A DNA stretch of 64,000 nt from Pseudomonas fluorescens (GCF_001648775.1 NZ_LVEJ01000003.1:186001-250000), one strand, 5' to 3'; shown: positions 20,897 to 33,744, numbered from the stretch's first letter. Notes: generated by a model from the letters alone, not told the origin. Program-made: numbers and translations.

Positions 20897-21997
20897 ATGC
20901 AGACACTCAAGGTCGATCTAGGCGAGCGCAGCTACCCGATTCATATTGGCGAAGGTTTGTTGGATCAGCCTGAGTTGCTGGCGCCGCATATCCATGGGCG
21001 GCAAGTGGCAATCATCTCCAACGAGACCGTTGCGCCGCTCTATCTCGAACGTCTGACCCGCAGCCTGGCGCAGTTCTCGGTGATTTCCGTAGTGTTGCCG
21101 GACGGCGAGGCCTTCAAGAACTGGGAAACCCTGCAACTGATCTTCGACGGTCTGCTGACCGCCCGTCATGACCGCCGCACCACGGTGATCGCCCTCGGCG
21201 GCGGTGTGATCGGCGACATGGCCGGCTTCGCTGCGGCCTGCTACCAGCGCGGCGTCGACTTCATCCAGATTCCTACCACGTTACTGTCCCAGGTCGATTC
21301 GTCGGTGGGTGGCAAGACCGGCATCAACCATCCGCTGGGCAAAAACATGGTCGGCGCGTTCTATCAGCCGAACGTGGTGCTGATCGATACGGCGTCCCTG
21401 AAAACCCTGCCAGAGCGCGAGCTGTCCGCCGGTCTGGCCGAAGTCATCAAGTACGGGCTGATCTGCGACGAGCCGTTTCTGAGCTGGCTCGAAGACAACG
21501 TCGATGCCCTGCGCGCGCTGGACCAGAAGGCCCTGACTTATGCGATCGAGCGCTCCTGCGCGGCCAAGGCTGCTGTGGTGGGCGCCGATGAGAAGGAAAC
21601 CGGCGTGCGCGCCACGCTCAATCTCGGCCACACCTTCGGCCACGCCATCGAGACCCACATGGGCTATGGTGTCTGGCTGCATGGTGAAGCGGTTGCGGCT
21701 GGCACCGTGATGGCGCTGGAAATGTCCGCGCGTCTGGGCTGGATCAGTGATGCGGAGCGCGATCGCGGCATCCGTCTGTTCCAGCGCGCCGGTCTGCCGG
21801 TGGTGCCGCCGTCTGAAATGAGCGAAGCCGATTTTCTTCAACACATGGCAATCGACAAAAAAGTGATCGACGGTCGTCTGCGCCTGGTGCTGCTGCGCCG
21901 GATGGGCGAAGCGGTAGTGACCGACGATTATCCGAAAGAGGTTCTACAGGCCACGCTGGGAGCGGATTACCGCGCCCTGGCTCAGCTTAAAGGTTAA
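20897..21997 (+). CDS. aroB: 3-dehydroquinate synthase
   Basis: AroB cyclises DAHP to 3-dehydroquinate using NAD+ and a divalent metal. The protein is 366 aa, the usual length. Visible motifs are the NAD-binding [14 protein letters not shown], the phosphate-binding [18 protein letters not shown], and metal-binding His residues in [12 protein letters not shown] and WLHGEAV. A 151-nt gap without a clear terminator separates it from aroK. Confidence 0.98.
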   Translation: MQTLKVDLGERSYPIHIGEGLLDQPELLAPHIHGRQVAIISNETVAPLYLERLTRSLAQFSVISVVLPDGEAFKNWETLQLIFDGLLTARHDRRTTVIALGGGVIGDMAGFAAACYQRGVDFIQIPTTLLSQVDSSVGGKTGINHPLGKNMVGAFYQPNVVLIDTASLKTLPERELSAGLAEVIKYGLICDEPFLSWLEDNVDALRALDQKALTYAIERSCAAKAAVVGADEKETGVRATLNLGHTFGHAIETHMGYGVWLHGEAVAAGTVMALEMSARLGWISDAERDRGIRLFQRAGLPVVPPSEMSEADFLQHMAIDKKVIDGRLRLVLLRRMGEAVVTDDYPKEVLQATLGADYRALAQLKG

Positions 21998-22007
21998 TAA
22001 GATTCCG

Positions 22008-23600
22008 ATGACTAGTTTGCATGCCGACGAGGCGTTTCTCGGCCATTTCCAGTTAAGCCACGACCCCTTCGCGCCGCGGGTGCCGGGCTTCAAATTCTTC
22101 CCGGCCCAGCGTAAACCGGTGCTGGGGCAACTGCATCATCTGGCGCGTTATAGCCAGTTGCTGCTGGTCGTCACTGGCCCGCAAGGCAGTGGCAAAACGT
22201 TGCTGCGTCAGGCACTGGTGGCCAGTACCAACAAGCAGTCGGTGCAGAGCGTGGTGGTTTCCGCCCGTGGCGCCGGCGATGCTGCTGGCGTGCTGCGCCA
22301 AGTGGCTCAGGCACTCAACGTGGCGCAAGCCGAAGTCGGCGCGATTCTGGATCAGGTGGTGCAACTCGCGCTGACCGGCCAGGAAGTCTATCTGCTGGTG
22401 GATGACGCCGAGCAGCTCGACGAGTCCGCCCTCGAAGCGCTGATGGCGCTGGGTGCCGGCGCGCCGGAAGGTCGCCCGCACGTATTCCTGTTCGGCGAGT
22501 CGTCGTTGATTGCTCAGCTCGAGGCCTTGCAGCTTGAGGAAGAGCGCTTCCACGTCATCGAATTGCAGCCGTACACCGAAGAAGAGACCCGCGAGTATCT
22601 CGACCAACGGCTCGAAGGTGCAGGCCGGGGTGTCGAACTTTTCACCGCGGATCAGATCTCTGATATTCACGAAAGCGCCGAGGGTTGGCCGGGCAACATC
22701 AACCAGGTCGCTCGCGATGCTCTGATCGAAGTCATGATTGCCAGCCGCTCTGCGGTCAAGCGTCCAAGTATGGGGTTCAACATGCCGAAGAAACACGTAT
22801 TGGCGATTTCCGCCGTCGTTGTGGTCGCGGTCGCCGCCGCCTGGCTGATGCCGGGTCGCAACAAGGCGCCAACCACCGGCGCACCGGCCAATGAACAGGC
22901 GCAGTTGCCGTTGGGCCAGGGCGCAGCCAATGGCGGCGCGCCGAACGTCGAATTCGCCGGTAATACACAACCGATGCCGCTGCCGCTGGTCGGCAACTCG
23001 CAACCGGTGATGCGCGGCCCGTTGGCTGAAGCGGCCGGTGGCATCACTGAAGGTGACGACGGCGTGCCGCTCGAAGGCTCCAGCGCAACGCCGCCAACCG
23101 TAACGACTTCGGCGCCACCGGCGGGTGTTCCGGCCGGTCCTGCACCGACACCGGTCCCAGCCCCTGCGGCCAAACCGACCCCGGCTCCGACTCAGGTTGC
23201 CACCGCCAAACCTGCTCCGGCAGCGCCAGCGGCGAAACCCGCTCCAGCGCCAGCCAAGCCAGTTGCTGCGGCCAAACCGGCCGAGAAGCCGGTTACCGTC
23301 GCCAAAGCCGCCGGTGGCAGCTGGTACGCCGGTCAGCCGACCAGCAACTACGTGGTGCAGATCCTCGGCACCAGCTCGGAAACGGCCGCGCAAAGCTTCG
23401 TCAAGGAGCAGGGCGGCGAGTACCGTTATTTCAAGAAAGTCCTCAACGGCAAGCCTCTCTACGTGATCACCTACGGCAACTTCGCCAATCGTGATGCAGC
23501 CGTTTCTGCCATCAAGGCCTTGCCAGCGAAGGTTCAGGCTGGTAAACCTTGGCCTCGCACTGTCGCCAGCGTCCAACAGGAACTGGCAACAACTCGCTGA
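22008..23600 (+). CDS. DamX-like AAA / SPOR-domain division protein
   Basis: A 530-aa membrane protein. It has an N-terminal ExeA-type AAA ATPase domain (Walker A GPQGSGKT; Walker B-like VYLLVDDAEQ), one membrane helix at about 263-283 (VLAISAVVVVAVAAAWLM), and a long Ala/Pro/Lys-rich linker. A C-terminal SPOR domain (about 445-525, YVVQILGTSSETAAQSFV) follows. The position after aroB matches damX in E. coli, where the SPOR domain brings the protein to the division septum. The Pseudomonas version keeps an ATPase module in front. It lies 10 nt after aroB and so is probably co-transcribed. Confidence 0.88.
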   Translation: MTSLHADEAFLGHFQLSHDPFAPRVPGFKFFPAQRKPVLGQLHHLARYSQLLLVVTGPQGSGKTLLRQALVASTNKQSVQSVVVSARGAGDAAGVLRQVAQALNVAQAEVGAILDQVVQLALTGQEVYLLVDDAEQLDESALEALMALGAGAPEGRPHVFLFGESSLIAQLEALQLEEERFHVIELQPYTEEETREYLDQRLEGAGRGVELFTADQISDIHESAEGWPGNINQVARDALIEVMIASRSAVKRPSMGFNMPKKHVLAISAVVVVAVAAAWLMPGRNKAPTTGAPANEQAQLPLGQGAANGGAPNVEFAGNTQPMPLPLVGNSQPVMRGPLAEAAGGITEGDDGVPLEGSSATPPTVTTSAPPAGVPAGPAPTPVPAPAAKPTPAPTQVATAKPAPAAPAAKPAPAPAKPVAAAKPAEKPVTVAKAAGGSWYAGQPTSNYVVQILGTSSETAAQSFVKEQGGEYRYFKKVLNGKPLYVITYGNFANRDAAVSAIKALPAKVQAGKPWPRTVASVQQELATTR

Positions 23601-23606
23601 AGATTC

Positions 23607-23627
23607 GGCGGCCTTACCCAGGCCGCC
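23607..23627 (+). terminator. hairpin after the damX-like gene, possible terminator
   Basis: GGCGGCCT and AGGCCGCC form an 8-bp stem with a 5-nt loop just after the stop codon. No T run follows, so it may be a rho-dependent end or an mRNA-stabilising hairpin. The rest of the 350-nt gap to gltB holds only the gltB promoter and leader. Confidence 0.45.
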
Positions 23628-23812
23628 TCTCCAAGCACCTCAAAATTTCTACGAGTGCGCGCCGCCTTCACAGGCCGCGTGCCTTGTGGTGTCTGCGTCA
23701 CAGTAGTCTTTGAGTCGTTGCGGTCAAAATTAAAAAAGTTTTGACTAGCACAGCATATCGCTTTAAACCTTTCACAAATGCGACATGAATTTGCGACAGT
23801 TCGTCGTCAAAT

Positions 23813-23841
23813 TTGTGAGCCTCTGTGTCGCTGTGTACAAT
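23813..23841 (+). promoter_or_regulatory. sigma70 promoter of gltBD
   Basis: TTGTGA (23813-23818) and TACAAT (23836-23841) are separated by exactly 17 nt, close to consensus on both boxes. It would give a leader of about 100 nt before the gltB ATG. Confidence 0.65.
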
Positions 23842-23914
23842 GACCACCCTTTTGCCCCTGCTAAGTCGGCGTACGTTCGGCGCGGGATGCAAGTGGTTGA
23901 ATTGAAAAGAAATT

Positions 23915-23931
23915 TGCCTCGAAAAGAGGCA
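23915..23931 (+). promoter_or_regulatory. hairpin in the gltB leader next to the start codon
   Basis: TGCCTC and GAGGCA form a 6-bp stem with a GAAAA loop, ending 19 nt before the gltB ATG. It is close enough to affect ribosome loading; no known riboswitch class is recognised. Confidence 0.35.
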
Positions 23932-23950
23932 GCCTGGTGAGAAAGTGTCT

Positions 23951-26900
23951 ATGAAAGCAGGTCTGTACCAACCAGATGAATTCAAGGATAACTGCGGTTT
24001 CGGCCTGATAGCCCATATGCAGGGCGAACCCAGTCATACCCTTTTGACAACGGCCATTGAGGCCCTGACCTGCATGACCCACCGCGGTGGGATTAATGCC
24101 GACGGCAAGACCGGTGACGGTTGCGGTCTGCTGATTCAGAAGCCTGATGCCTTCCTGCGCGCCATTGCCCAGGAAACCTTCAGCGTTGAGCTGCCCAAGC
24201 AATATGCGGTGGGCATGGTTTTCTTCAACCAGGATCCGGTCAAGGCCGAAGCCGCTCGCGAGAACATGAACCGCGAGATCCTCGCTGAAGGCCTGCAGTT
24301 GATCGGTTGGCGCAAAGTGCCGATCGACACCAGCGTCCTCGGCCGCTTGGCCCTTGAGCGCCTGCCACAGATCGAGCAGGTGTACATCGGCGGTGAAGGC
24401 CTGAGCGATCAGGACATGGCCGTGAAGCTGTTCAGTGCGCGTCGTCGTTCGTCGGTGGCCAACGCCGTCGACTCCGACCACTACATCTGCAGCTTTTCGC
24501 ACAAGACCATCATCTATAAAGGCCTGATGATGCCGGCCGATCTGGCTGCGTTCTATCCAGACCTGAGCGACGAGCGCCTGCAAACCGCGATTTGCGTGTT
24601 CCACCAGCGCTTCTCCACCAACACCCTGCCGAAATGGCCGCTGGCGCAGCCATTCCGCTTCCTCGCCCACAACGGCGAGATCAACACCATCACCGGTAAC
24701 CGTAACTGGGCGCAGGCCCGTCGGACCAAGTTCAGCAACGATCTGATGGATCTGGAAGAGCTCGGCCCGCTGGTCAACCGTGTCGGTTCCGACTCGTCGA
24801 GCATGGACAACATGCTCGAGTTGATGGTCACCGGTGGTATCGACCTGTTCCGTGGCGTGCGGATGATCATTCCGCCAGCGTGGCAGAACGTCGAAACCAT
24901 GGACCCGGATCTGCGTGCGTTCTACGAGTACAACTCGATGCACATGGAACCGTGGGACGGCCCGGCCGGCGTGGTCATGACCGACGGTCGTTACGCGGTG
25001 TGCCTGCTCGACCGTAACGGTCTGCGCCCGGCGCGCTGGGTCACCACCAAAAACGGTTTCATCACCCTTGCCTCGGAAATCGGCGTGTGGAACTACCAAC
25101 CCGAAGACGTGCTTGCCAAGGGCCGCGTCGGCCCTGGGCAGATCTTCGCGGTGGACACCGAAACCGGGCAGATCCTCGACACCGATGCGATCGACAACCG
25201 TCTGAAATCCCGTCATCCGTACAAACAATGGCTGCGCAAGAATGCCCTGCGCATTCAGGCGACCATGGAAGACAACGACCACGGTTCGGCGTTCTACGAC
25301 GTCGATCAGCTCAAGCAATACATGAAGATGTATCAGGTCACGTTCGAAGAGCGCGATCAGGTCCTGCGTCCGCTCGGCGAGCAAGGCTACGAAGCCGTGG
25401 GCTCGATGGGCGACGATACGCCGATGGCCGTGCTGTCGCAGCGCGTGCGCACGCCGTATGACTATTTCCGCCAGCAGTTCGCGCAGGTCACCAACCCGCC
25501 GATCGACCCGCTGCGTGAAGCGATCGTGATGTCGCTGGAAATCTGCCTCGGTGCCGAGCGCAACATTTTCCAGGAGTCGCCGGAACACGCCTCGCGCGTG
25601 ATCCTCAGCTCGCCGGTCATTTCCCCGGCCAAGTGGCGCTCGTTGATGAACCTCGACCGCCCGGGTTTCGAGCGGCAGATCATCGACCTCAACTACGACG
25701 AAAACGTTGGCCTCGAAGCGGCGATCCGCAATGTTGCCGATCAGGCTGAAGAAGCCGTGCGCGCCGGTCGTACCCAAATCGTTCTGAGCGACCGTCATAT
25801 CGCCCCGGGCAAGCTGCCGATCCACGCCTCGCTGGCGACCGGTGCGGTGCACCACCGCCTGACCGAAAAAGGCCTGCGTTGCGATTCCAACATCCTCGTT
25901 GAAACCGCGACCGCCCGTGACCCGCATCACTTTGCGGTGCTGATCGGTTTCGGCGCCTCGGCGGTGTATCCGTTCCTCGCGTACGAAGTGCTGGGCGACC
26001 TGATCCGTACCGGTGAAGTGCTGGGCGACCTCTATGAGGTGTTCAAGAACTACCGCAAAGGCATCACCAAAGGCCTGCTGAAGATCCTCTCGAAGATGGG
26101 TATCTCGACCATCGCCTCCTACCGCGGAGCACAATTGTTCGAAGCGATCGGCCTGTCCGAAGAAGTCTGCGACCTGAGCTTCCGTGGCGTGCCGAGCCGC
26201 ATCAAGGGTGCGCGTTTCGTCGACATCGAAGCCGAGCAGAAAGCACTCGCCAGCGAAGCCTGGAGTCCGCGCAAGCCGATCCAGCAGGGCGGTCTGCTGA
26301 AGTTCGTCCACGGTGGCGAATATCACGCGTACAACCCGGACGTGGTCAACACCCTGCAAGCCGCCGTGCAGCAGGGCGACTACGCCAAGTTCAAGGAATA
26401 CACCTCGCTGGTGGACAACCGTCCGGTGTCGATGATCCGCGACCTGTTCAAGGTCAAGACCCTCGATACGCCGCTGGACATCAGTGAAATCGAGCCGCTG
26501 GAATCGGTGCTCAAGCGCTTCGACTCCGCCGGTATCTCGCTGGGCGCACTGTCGCCGGAGGCTCACGAAGCCCTGGCCGAAGCCATGAACCGCCTGGGTG
26601 CGCGTTCCAACTCCGGCGAAGGCGGTGAAGACCCGGCGCGTTACGGCACCATCAAGAGCTCGAAAATCAAGCAAGTTGCGACTGGCCGTTTCGGGGTAAC
26701 CCCGGAATACCTGGTCAACGCCGAAGTGCTGCAGATCAAGGTCGCGCAAGGCGCCAAGCCGGGTGAGGGCGGGCAACTGCCGGGCGGCAAGGTCAACGGT
26801 CTGATCGCCAAGCTGCGTTATGCAGTGCCGGGCGTAACCCTGATTTCGCCACCGCCGCACCACGACATCTATTCGATCGAAGATTTGTCGCAGCTGATTT

Positions 26901-28396
26901 TCGACCTCAAGCAGGTCAACCCGAAGGCATTGGTTTCGGTGAAACTGGTAGCTGAAGCAGGCGTCGGCACCATCGCCGCCGGTGTGGCCAAGGCCTATGC
27001 GGACTTGATCACCATCTCCGGCTACGACGGTGGCACCGGTGCTTCGCCGCTGACCTCGATCAAATACGCCGGCGCACCGTGGGAACTCGGCCTCGCCGAA
27101 ACCCACCAGACCCTGCGCGGCAACGACCTGCGCGGCAAAGTCCGGGTGCAGACCGACGGCGGCCTGAAAACCGGCCTCGACGTGATCAAGGCAGCCATTC
27201 TCGGCGCCGAGAGCTTCGGCTTCGGCACCGCGCCAATGATCGCGCTGGGCTGCAAATACCTGCGTATCTGCCACCTGAACAACTGCGCCACCGGCGTTGC
27301 GACTCAGAACGAGAAGCTGCGCAAGGATCACTACATCGGCACCGTCGACATGGTGGTGAATTTCTTCACCTACGTCGCCGAAGAAACCCGTGAGTGGCTG
27401 GCCAAGCTGGGCGTACGCTCCCTCGAAGAGCTGATCGGCCGCACCGATCTGCTGGAAATCCTCGAAGGCCAGACCGCCAAGCAAAACCACCTGGACCTGA
27501 CGCCGCTGTTGGGCAGCGATCACATTCCGGCAGACAAACCTCAGTTCTGCGGCGTTGAGCGCAACCCGCCGTTCGACAAAGGTTTGCTGGCCGAGAAAAT
27601 GGTCGAGATGGCTTCGTCGGCGATCAACGACATGAGCGGCGCCGAGTTCGATCTGGACATCTGCAACTGCGACCGTTCGATCGGCGCGCGGATCTCCGGC
27701 GAAATCGCCCGCAAGCACGGCAACCAGGGTATGGCGAAAGCGCCAATCACCTTCCGCTTCAAGGGCACTGCCGGTCAAAGCTTCGGCGTGTGGAACGCCG
27801 GCGGTCTGAACATGTACCTGGAAGGCGACGCCAACGACTACGTCGGCAAAGGCATGACCGGTGGCAAGCTGACCATCGTGCCGCCGAAAGGCAGCGTCTA
27901 TAAGACTCAGGAAAGCGCCATCATCGGCAACACCTGCCTGTACGGCGCCACGGGCGGCAAGCTGTTCGCCGCCGGCACCGCAGGCGAGCGTTTCGCCGTG
28001 CGTAACTCCGGTGCCCACACGGTTGTGGAAGGCACTGGCGATCACTGCTGTGAGTACATGACCGGTGGTTTTGTCTGCGTTTTGGGCAAGACCGGTTACA
28101 ACTTCGGCTCTGGCATGACCGGTGGTTTCGCCTACGTGCTCGATCAGGACAACGCCTTCGTTGACCGGGTCAACCACGAACTGGTGGAAATCCAGCGGAT
28201 CAGCGGCGAGGCGATGGAAGCCTATCGCAGCCACCTGCAAAACGTGCTGAACGAGTATGTCGCGGAAACCGACAGCGAGTGGGGTCGTGAACTCGCCGAA
28301 AACCTCGATGACTACCTGCGCCGTTTCTGGCTGGTCAAGCCGAAGGCTGCCAACCTGAAATCGTTGCTTTCCAGCACTCGTGCCAACCCGCAGTGA
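23951..28396 (+). CDS. gltB: glutamate synthase (NADPH) large subunit
   Basis: GltB makes two glutamates from glutamine and 2-oxoglutarate. The 1481-aa protein starts at ATG 23951. A 14-residue propeptide precedes Cys15 ([11 protein letters not shown]), which becomes the N-terminal nucleophile of the glutaminase domain. A central domain, the FMN-binding synthase domain, the 3Fe-4S cysteines ([12 protein letters not shown]) and the GXGXG C-terminal beta-helix follow. gltD starts 33 nt downstream. The huge reading frame on the opposite strand is a shadow. Confidence 0.98.
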   Translation: MKAGLYQPDEFKDNCGFGLIAHMQGEPSHTLLTTAIEALTCMTHRGGINADGKTGDGCGLLIQKPDAFLRAIAQETFSVELPKQYAVGMVFFNQDPVKAEAARENMNREILAEGLQLIGWRKVPIDTSVLGRLALERLPQIEQVYIGGEGLSDQDMAVKLFSARRRSSVANAVDSDHYICSFSHKTIIYKGLMMPADLAAFYPDLSDERLQTAICVFHQRFSTNTLPKWPLAQPFRFLAHNGEINTITGNRNWAQARRTKFSNDLMDLEELGPLVNRVGSDSSSMDNMLELMVTGGIDLFRGVRMIIPPAWQNVETMDPDLRAFYEYNSMHMEPWDGPAGVVMTDGRYAVCLLDRNGLRPARWVTTKNGFITLASEIGVWNYQPEDVLAKGRVGPGQIFAVDTETGQILDTDAIDNRLKSRHPYKQWLRKNALRIQATMEDNDHGSAFYDVDQLKQYMKMYQVTFEERDQVLRPLGEQGYEAVGSMGDDTPMAVLSQRVRTPYDYFRQQFAQVTNPPIDPLREAIVMSLEICLGAERNIFQESPEHASRVILSSPVISPAKWRSLMNLDRPGFERQIIDLNYDENVGLEAAIRNVADQAEEAVRAGRTQIVLSDRHIAPGKLPIHASLATGAVHHRLTEKGLRCDSNILVETATARDPHHFAVLIGFGASAVYPFLAYEVLGDLIRTGEVLGDLYEVFKNYRKGITKGLLKILSKMGISTIASYRGAQLFEAIGLSEEVCDLSFRGVPSRIKGARFVDIEAEQKALASEAWSPRKPIQQGGLLKFVHGGEYHAYNPDVVNTLQAAVQQGDYAKFKEYTSLVDNRPVSMIRDLFKVKTLDTPLDISEIEPLESVLKRFDSAGISLGALSPEAHEALAEAMNRLGARSNSGEGGEDPARYGTIKSSKIKQVATGRFGVTPEYLVNAEVLQIKVAQGAKPGEGGQLPGGKVNGLIAKLRYAVPGVTLISPPPHHDIYSIEDLSQLIFDLKQVNPKALVSVKLVAEAGVGTIAAGVAKAYADLITISGYDGGTGASPLTSIKYAGAPWELGLAETHQTLRGNDLRGKVRVQTDGGLKTGLDVIKAAILGAESFGFGTAPMIALGCKYLRICHLNNCATGVATQNEKLRKDHYIGTVDMVVNFFTYVAEETREWLAKLGVRSLEELIGRTDLLEILEGQTAKQNHLDLTPLLGSDHIPADKPQFCGVERNPPFDKGLLAEKMVEMASSAINDMSGAEFDLDICNCDRSIGARISGEIARKHGNQGMAKAPITFRFKGTAGQSFGVWNAGGLNMYLEGDANDYVGKGMTGGKLTIVPPKGSVYKTQESAIIGNTCLYGATGGKLFAAGTAGERFAVRNSGAHTVVEGTGDHCCEYMTGGFVCVLGKTGYNFGSGMTGGFAYVLDQDNAFVDRVNHELVEIQRISGEAMEAYRSHLQNVLNEYVAETDSEWGRELAENLDDYLRRFWLVKPKAANLKSLLSSTRANPQ

Positions 28397-29848
<1,452 letters not shown>

Positions 29849-29878
29849 TTACATTTCAAGCTGAAATGCGATCAAAAA

Positions 29879-29968
29879 TGTGGGAGCAAGTCTGCTCGCG
29901 AAAGCGGTCTGTCAGCCAACTTAAATGTTGGATGTGCCGGCCTCTTCGCGAGCAGGCTCGCTCCCACA
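29879..29968. repeat. REP pair in inverted orientation (REPIN)
   Basis: REP cores at 29879-29902 and 29945-29968, about 42 nt apart, lie between gltD and hemE. The left copy has diverged in the stem (GAGCAAGTCTGCTCG). The remainder of the 252-nt gap shows nothing else definite. Confidence 0.88.
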
Positions 29969-30100
29969 GTTGTTTTTGGGGGCTGCAAATTCTGTATTCC
30001 AACGCAATAAATTGACCCGATAGACAAAAGGCTGACCTGCATCCGTGCCTTTTGCCTCGCGCTCTGAGAAAATGCCCGCACTTTTTTTCCGGATGCCGAC

Positions 30101-31168
30101 ATGACTGCCCTGAAGAACGACCGTTTCCTCCGCGCCCTGCTCAAGCAACCCGTTGACGTCACCCCGGTGTGGATGATGCGCCAGGCCGGCCGCTACCTGC
30201 CGGAATACCGCGCCAGCCGAGCCCAGGCCGGTGATTTCATGAGCCTGTGCATGAATCCGGAGTTCGCCTGCGAAGTCACGATGCAACCGCTCGACCGCTA
30301 TCCACAACTGGACGCGGCGATCCTCTTTTCCGACATCCTCACCATCCCCGATGCCATGGGCCAGGGCCTGTACTTCGAGACCGGTGAAGGTCCGCGCTTC
30401 AAGAAAGTCGTCAGCACCCTCGCAGACATCGAAGCCCTGCCGATCCCGGATCCGCACAAAGACCTCGGCTACGTCATGGACGCGGTCAGCACCATCCGTC
30501 GCGAGCTCAACGGTCGTGTGCCGTTGATCGGCTTCTCTGGCAGCCCTTGGACCCTGGCGACCTACATGGTCGAAGGCGGCTCGTCGAAAGACTTCCGCAA
30601 GACCAAAGCGATGCTCTACGACAACCCGCAAGCCATGCACCTGCTGCTGGATAAACTGGCGCAGTCGGTGACCTCGTACCTCAACGGCCAGATCATGGCC
30701 GGTGCGCAAGCGGTGCAGATCTTCGATACCTGGGGCGGCAACCTGTCGGCGGCGGCGTACCAGGAATTCTCGCTGGCCTACATGAAGAAAATCGTCAGCG
30801 GCCTGATCCGCGAACACGACGGTCGCAAGGTCCCAGTGATTCTCTTCACCAAAAACGGCGGCCTGTGGCTGGAAAGCATCGCCGACGCAGGCGCCGACGC
30901 ACTGGGTCTGGACTGGACCTGCGACATCGGCAATGCCCGCGCCCGCGTTGGTGACAAGGTTGCGCTGCAAGGCAACATGGACCCGACCGTGCTCTACGCC
31001 AAACCGGAAGCGATCCGCACTGAAGTCGGACGCATTCTGGCCAGCTACGGCAAGGGCAGTGGGCATGTGTTCAACCTCGGCCATGGCATCACCCCTGAGG
31101 TTGATCCGGAGCATGCCGGTGCGTTCCTGCGCGCAGTGCATGAGCTGTCGGCGCAGTATCACGAGTGA
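30101..31168 (+). CDS. hemE: uroporphyrinogen decarboxylase
   Basis: HemE removes four carboxyl groups from uroporphyrinogen III to give coproporphyrinogen III in haem synthesis. The protein is 355 aa. Family signatures include [16 protein letters not shown] near the N-terminus, [12 protein letters not shown], and [17 protein letters not shown]. The C-terminus carries [16 protein letters not shown]. It is monocistronic, closed by a perfect palindromic terminator. Confidence 0.98.
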   Translation: MTALKNDRFLRALLKQPVDVTPVWMMRQAGRYLPEYRASRAQAGDFMSLCMNPEFACEVTMQPLDRYPQLDAAILFSDILTIPDAMGQGLYFETGEGPRFKKVVSTLADIEALPIPDPHKDLGYVMDAVSTIRRELNGRVPLIGFSGSPWTLATYMVEGGSSKDFRKTKAMLYDNPQAMHLLLDKLAQSVTSYLNGQIMAGAQAVQIFDTWGGNLSAAAYQEFSLAYMKKIVSGLIREHDGRKVPVILFTKNGGLWLESIADAGADALGLDWTCDIGNARARVGDKVALQGNMDPTVLYAKPEAIRTEVGRILASYGKGSGHVFNLGHGITPEVDPEHAGAFLRAVHELSAQYHE

Positions 31169-31181
31169 TCGCGATCCAATA

Positions 31182-31211
31182 AAAAACGCCCGGCATATGC
31201 CGGGCGTTTTT
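31182..31211 (+). terminator. rho-independent terminator of hemE (perfect palindrome)
   Basis: A 30-nt perfect palindrome, AAAAACGCCCGGCAT and its exact complement, lies 14 nt after the stop. It ends in five T on either strand, so it can work in both directions. Confidence 0.93.
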
Positions 31212-31244
31212 GTTTCCACAATCCAAAGTCAGACATAGATCAAA

Positions 31245-31333
31245 TGTGGGAGCGAGCCTGCTCGCGAAAGCGGTGGATCAGCAACATTTGCATTAACTGA
31301 TAAAACGCTATCGCGAGCAGGCCCACTCCTACA
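31245..31333. repeat. REP pair, right copy degenerate
   Basis: An intact REP at 31245-31268 faces a decayed one at 31310-31333 (TCGCGAGCAGGCCCACTCCTACA). The doublet lies between hemE and the convergent MFS gene. Confidence 0.8.
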
Positions 31334-31344
31334 CGGGTTTTGTA

Positions 31345-32619
31345 TCAGGCCTTAACACCCTGCAATGGCGGCAACTTCGCCAGCTTCAACGCCACCAGCA
31401 GCGCAATCAGCAACAGCGCACCAATAAACAGGCCGATGCCATTCCAGCCGCCGAGATGCCAGAACACCCCGCCCGCCGTGCCGGCAATGCTCGACCCAGC
31501 GTAATAGCTGAACAGATACAACGACGACGCCTGCCCCTTGGCCTTGGTCGCGCGACGGCCGATCCAGCTACTCGCCACCGAATGCGCGCCAAAGAAGCCA
31601 AAGGTGAAGATCAACATGCCGACGATCACCAGCAACAGCGGCGTAAACATCGTCAGCGCGAGACCGGCAAACATCAGTGCAATGGTCGCCCACAACACTT
31701 TGCGCCGCCCCAGTTTGTCCGCCAGCGAACCGATCTTCGCCGAGCTGTAGATCCCCGACAGGTACACCACCGACAGCAAACCGACGAACACCTGATCAAG
31801 GTTGTACGGCGCCGCCAGCAAGCGATAACCGATGTAGTTGAACAGTGTGACGAACGCGCCCATCAACAGGAACGCTTCAAGGAACAGCAGCGGCAGACCG
31901 GCATCGCGAAAGTGCATGGTGAAGCCGTCGAGCAGGCTGCGCGGGTGCAGTGAACGCGAGCGGAAGTTGCGTGATTCCGGAAGGATCTTCCAGAACACCG
32001 CCGCCGCGATCATTGCCAGACCGCCGATCACCAGCATCGCCGTGTGCCAACTGACGAAGTCGATCAACACACCGGTGATCAAACGCCCGCTCATCCCGCC
32101 AATCGCGTTGCCGCCGATGTACAACCCCATCGCCAGGCCAATGTGCTGCGGATGAATCTCTTCGCTCAGATACGTCATCGCCACCGCTGCCAGGCCGCTC
32201 AGCGACAGCCCGATCAGTGCGCGCATGATCAGCACACCTTCCCAACTCGGCATCATTGCACTGGCCATGGTGCACAGCGCTGCCGCGAACAGCGCGGTCA
32301 CCATCACCGGTTTGCGTCCGACCCGGTCGGAAATCGGCCCGGTGATCAGCAGGCCGATGGCGAGCATGCCCGTGGCCACCGAAAGGATCAGGCTGCTCTG
32401 CGCCGCGTTGATCCCATATTCGTGGGACAGCAGCGGCATCATCGGCTGCACGCAATACAACAAGGCAAACGTCGCAAAGCCGCCGCTGAACAACGCCAGC
32501 ACCGTGCGCATGAACATCGGCGTGCCTTTTTCGATGTAAATCTCTTGCAGCTCGGCGACGACATCGTCCACCGCAGCAGGCGGGACTTCATGAGCTAGGG
32601 GCGCGACAGCAGTTTTCAC
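31345..32619 (-). CDS. MFS transporter, YnfM-like
   Basis: A 424-aa major facilitator with about 12 predicted membrane helices, resembling the YnfM/multidrug-type efflux family. The N-terminal tail is about 40 residues long. MFS motif A-like loops are GPISDRVGRKPVM (after TM2) and SLADKLGRRKVLW (after TM8). The GTG start at 32619 is supported by GAGG 6 nt upstream; the longer frame would read through the divergent promoter. The substrate is unknown. It is divergent from a LysR regulator, the classic arrangement for a regulated transporter. Confidence 0.85.
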   Translation of the reverse strand: MKTAVAPLAHEVPPAAVDDVVAELQEIYIEKGTPMFMRTVLALFSGGFATFALLYCVQPMMPLLSHEYGINAAQSSLILSVATGMLAIGLLITGPISDRVGRKPVMVTALFAAALCTMASAMMPSWEGVLIMRALIGLSLSGLAAVAMTYLSEEIHPQHIGLAMGLYIGGNAIGGMSGRLITGVLIDFVSWHTAMLVIGGLAMIAAAVFWKILPESRNFRSRSLHPRSLLDGFTMHFRDAGLPLLFLEAFLLMGAFVTLFNYIGYRLLAAPYNLDQVFVGLLSVVYLSGIYSSAKIGSLADKLGRRKVLWATIALMFAGLALTMFTPLLLVIVGMLIFTFGFFGAHSVASSWIGRRATKAKGQASSLYLFSYYAGSSIAGTAGGVFWHLGGWNGIGLFIGALLLIALLVALKLAKLPPLQGVKA

Positions 32620-32737
32620 TTCAGACCTCGGAGGGCACGGCCAGGCAGGCAATGAAAAAATCATATAGCTGGCTAATGTTTCTATCCAATATATTGTTCG
32701 ACCTGTTTGATAGCTTTTACGACCTAATGGGATATCC
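32620..32737. promoter_or_regulatory. divergent promoter/operator region, MFS and LysR genes
   Basis: This 118-nt AT-rich gap between the two divergent starts contains the perfect palindrome CAATATATTG (32687-32696). Further AT-rich half-sites surround it (TATAGCTGG, GATAGC). A LysR-type operator is expected here; the exact site is inferred. Confidence 0.5.
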
Positions 32738-33640
32738 ATGGAATTTCGTCATTTGCGCTACTTCATCGCCGTCGCCGAAGAACTGCATTTCGGCCGTGCC
32801 GCACAGGTGCTGGGCATCTCCCAGCCGCCACTGAGCCAGCAGATTCAGGCACTGGAGCATGAGGTGGGTGCGCGGTTGTTCGAACGGACCAATCGTCGGG
32901 TCGAACTGAGCGAGGCTGGTCGGCTGTTTCTGGAAGAGGCGCGGCTGGTGCTGGCGCAGGTCGATAAGGCGGCGGACGTTGCCCGGCGTGCGCAACTCGG
33001 TGAGCTGGGCGAGTTGAAGATTGGTTTTACCTCGTCGGCGCCGTTCAACTCGACCATTCCGCAGGCGATTTTTGCTTTTCGTCAGCGCTTTCCGGCGGTG
33101 CACCTGAACCTGCGCGAAATGAGCAGCACGATGGTGGCGGATGCCTTGGTCGATCGGTCGATTGAGGTGGGGATCATGCGCCCGCTGGGGCTGCCGGATT
33201 CGCTGAGCGTGGTCGAGTTGATGCGCGAGCCGTTGGTCGCGGTGCTCAGTTCCAAGCATCCGCTGGCGCAGGGTTCGGAAGAGGGATTGTTTCTCGCGGC
33301 GCTGGCCCATGAGCCGTTTGTGTTCTTTCCGCGCAGTTACGGCAGTGGTTTATACGCGCAGTTGTTGAGCCTGGCCCGTGACGCCGGGTTCAGCCCGCAC
33401 TTTGCCCAGGAGGCCGGCGAGGCGATGACCATCATCGGACTGGTGGCGGCAGGTTTGGGCGTTTCGGTGATGCCGGCGTCGTATCAACGGATGCGCATCG
33501 ACGGGGTGGTCTATCGACCGCTGCTCGATCCCGAGGCAGTGACGGCGGTGTGGCTGGTGCAGCGCAAGGATCAGAAATCACCGATGGCCAAGGCGTTTGT
33601 TGACCTGCTTACGCGCAAGGTCGACCCACTGAAAAGCTGA
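32738..33640 (+). CDS. LysR-family transcriptional regulator
   Basis: A 300-aa regulator. The N-terminal winged helix-turn-helix covers about residues 1-60 (FRHLRYFIAVAEELHFGRAA, SQPPLSQQI). The C-terminal periplasmic-binding-like effector domain covers about 90-295. The sequence type resembles the BenM/CatM/AlsR group. It is divergent from the MFS gene by 118 nt and presumably controls it and itself. The effector is unknown. Confidence 0.92.
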   Translation: MEFRHLRYFIAVAEELHFGRAAQVLGISQPPLSQQIQALEHEVGARLFERTNRRVELSEAGRLFLEEARLVLAQVDKAADVARRAQLGELGELKIGFTSSAPFNSTIPQAIFAFRQRFPAVHLNLREMSSTMVADALVDRSIEVGIMRPLGLPDSLSVVELMREPLVAVLSSKHPLAQGSEEGLFLAALAHEPFVFFPRSYGSGLYAQLLSLARDAGFSPHFAQEAGEAMTIIGLVAAGLGVSVMPASYQRMRIDGVVYRPLLDPEAVTAVWLVQRKDQKSPMAKAFVDLLTRKVDPLKS

Positions 33641-33654
33641 CTGCTGCGCAGTCA

Positions 33655-33719
33655 TTCGCGAGCAGGCTCGCTCCCACCCTGGAATGCGTTCCCCCTGTGG
33701 GAGCGAGCCTGCTCGCGAA
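33655..33719. repeat. REP pair (short-spaced)
   Basis: REP cores at 33655-33678 and 33696-33719 in opposite orientation fill the convergent gap between the LysR gene and the small secreted protein gene. Confidence 0.88.
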
Positions 33720-33744
33720 GGCGTCCGCTCAAACACCACCGCCC

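Noticed and set aside
23861-28240. Very long minus-strand reading frame of 1459 codons opposite gltB
   Set aside because: It is the antisense of gltB, low in sequence complexity for a protein and with no family motif; GC-rich codon bias makes such shadow frames open.
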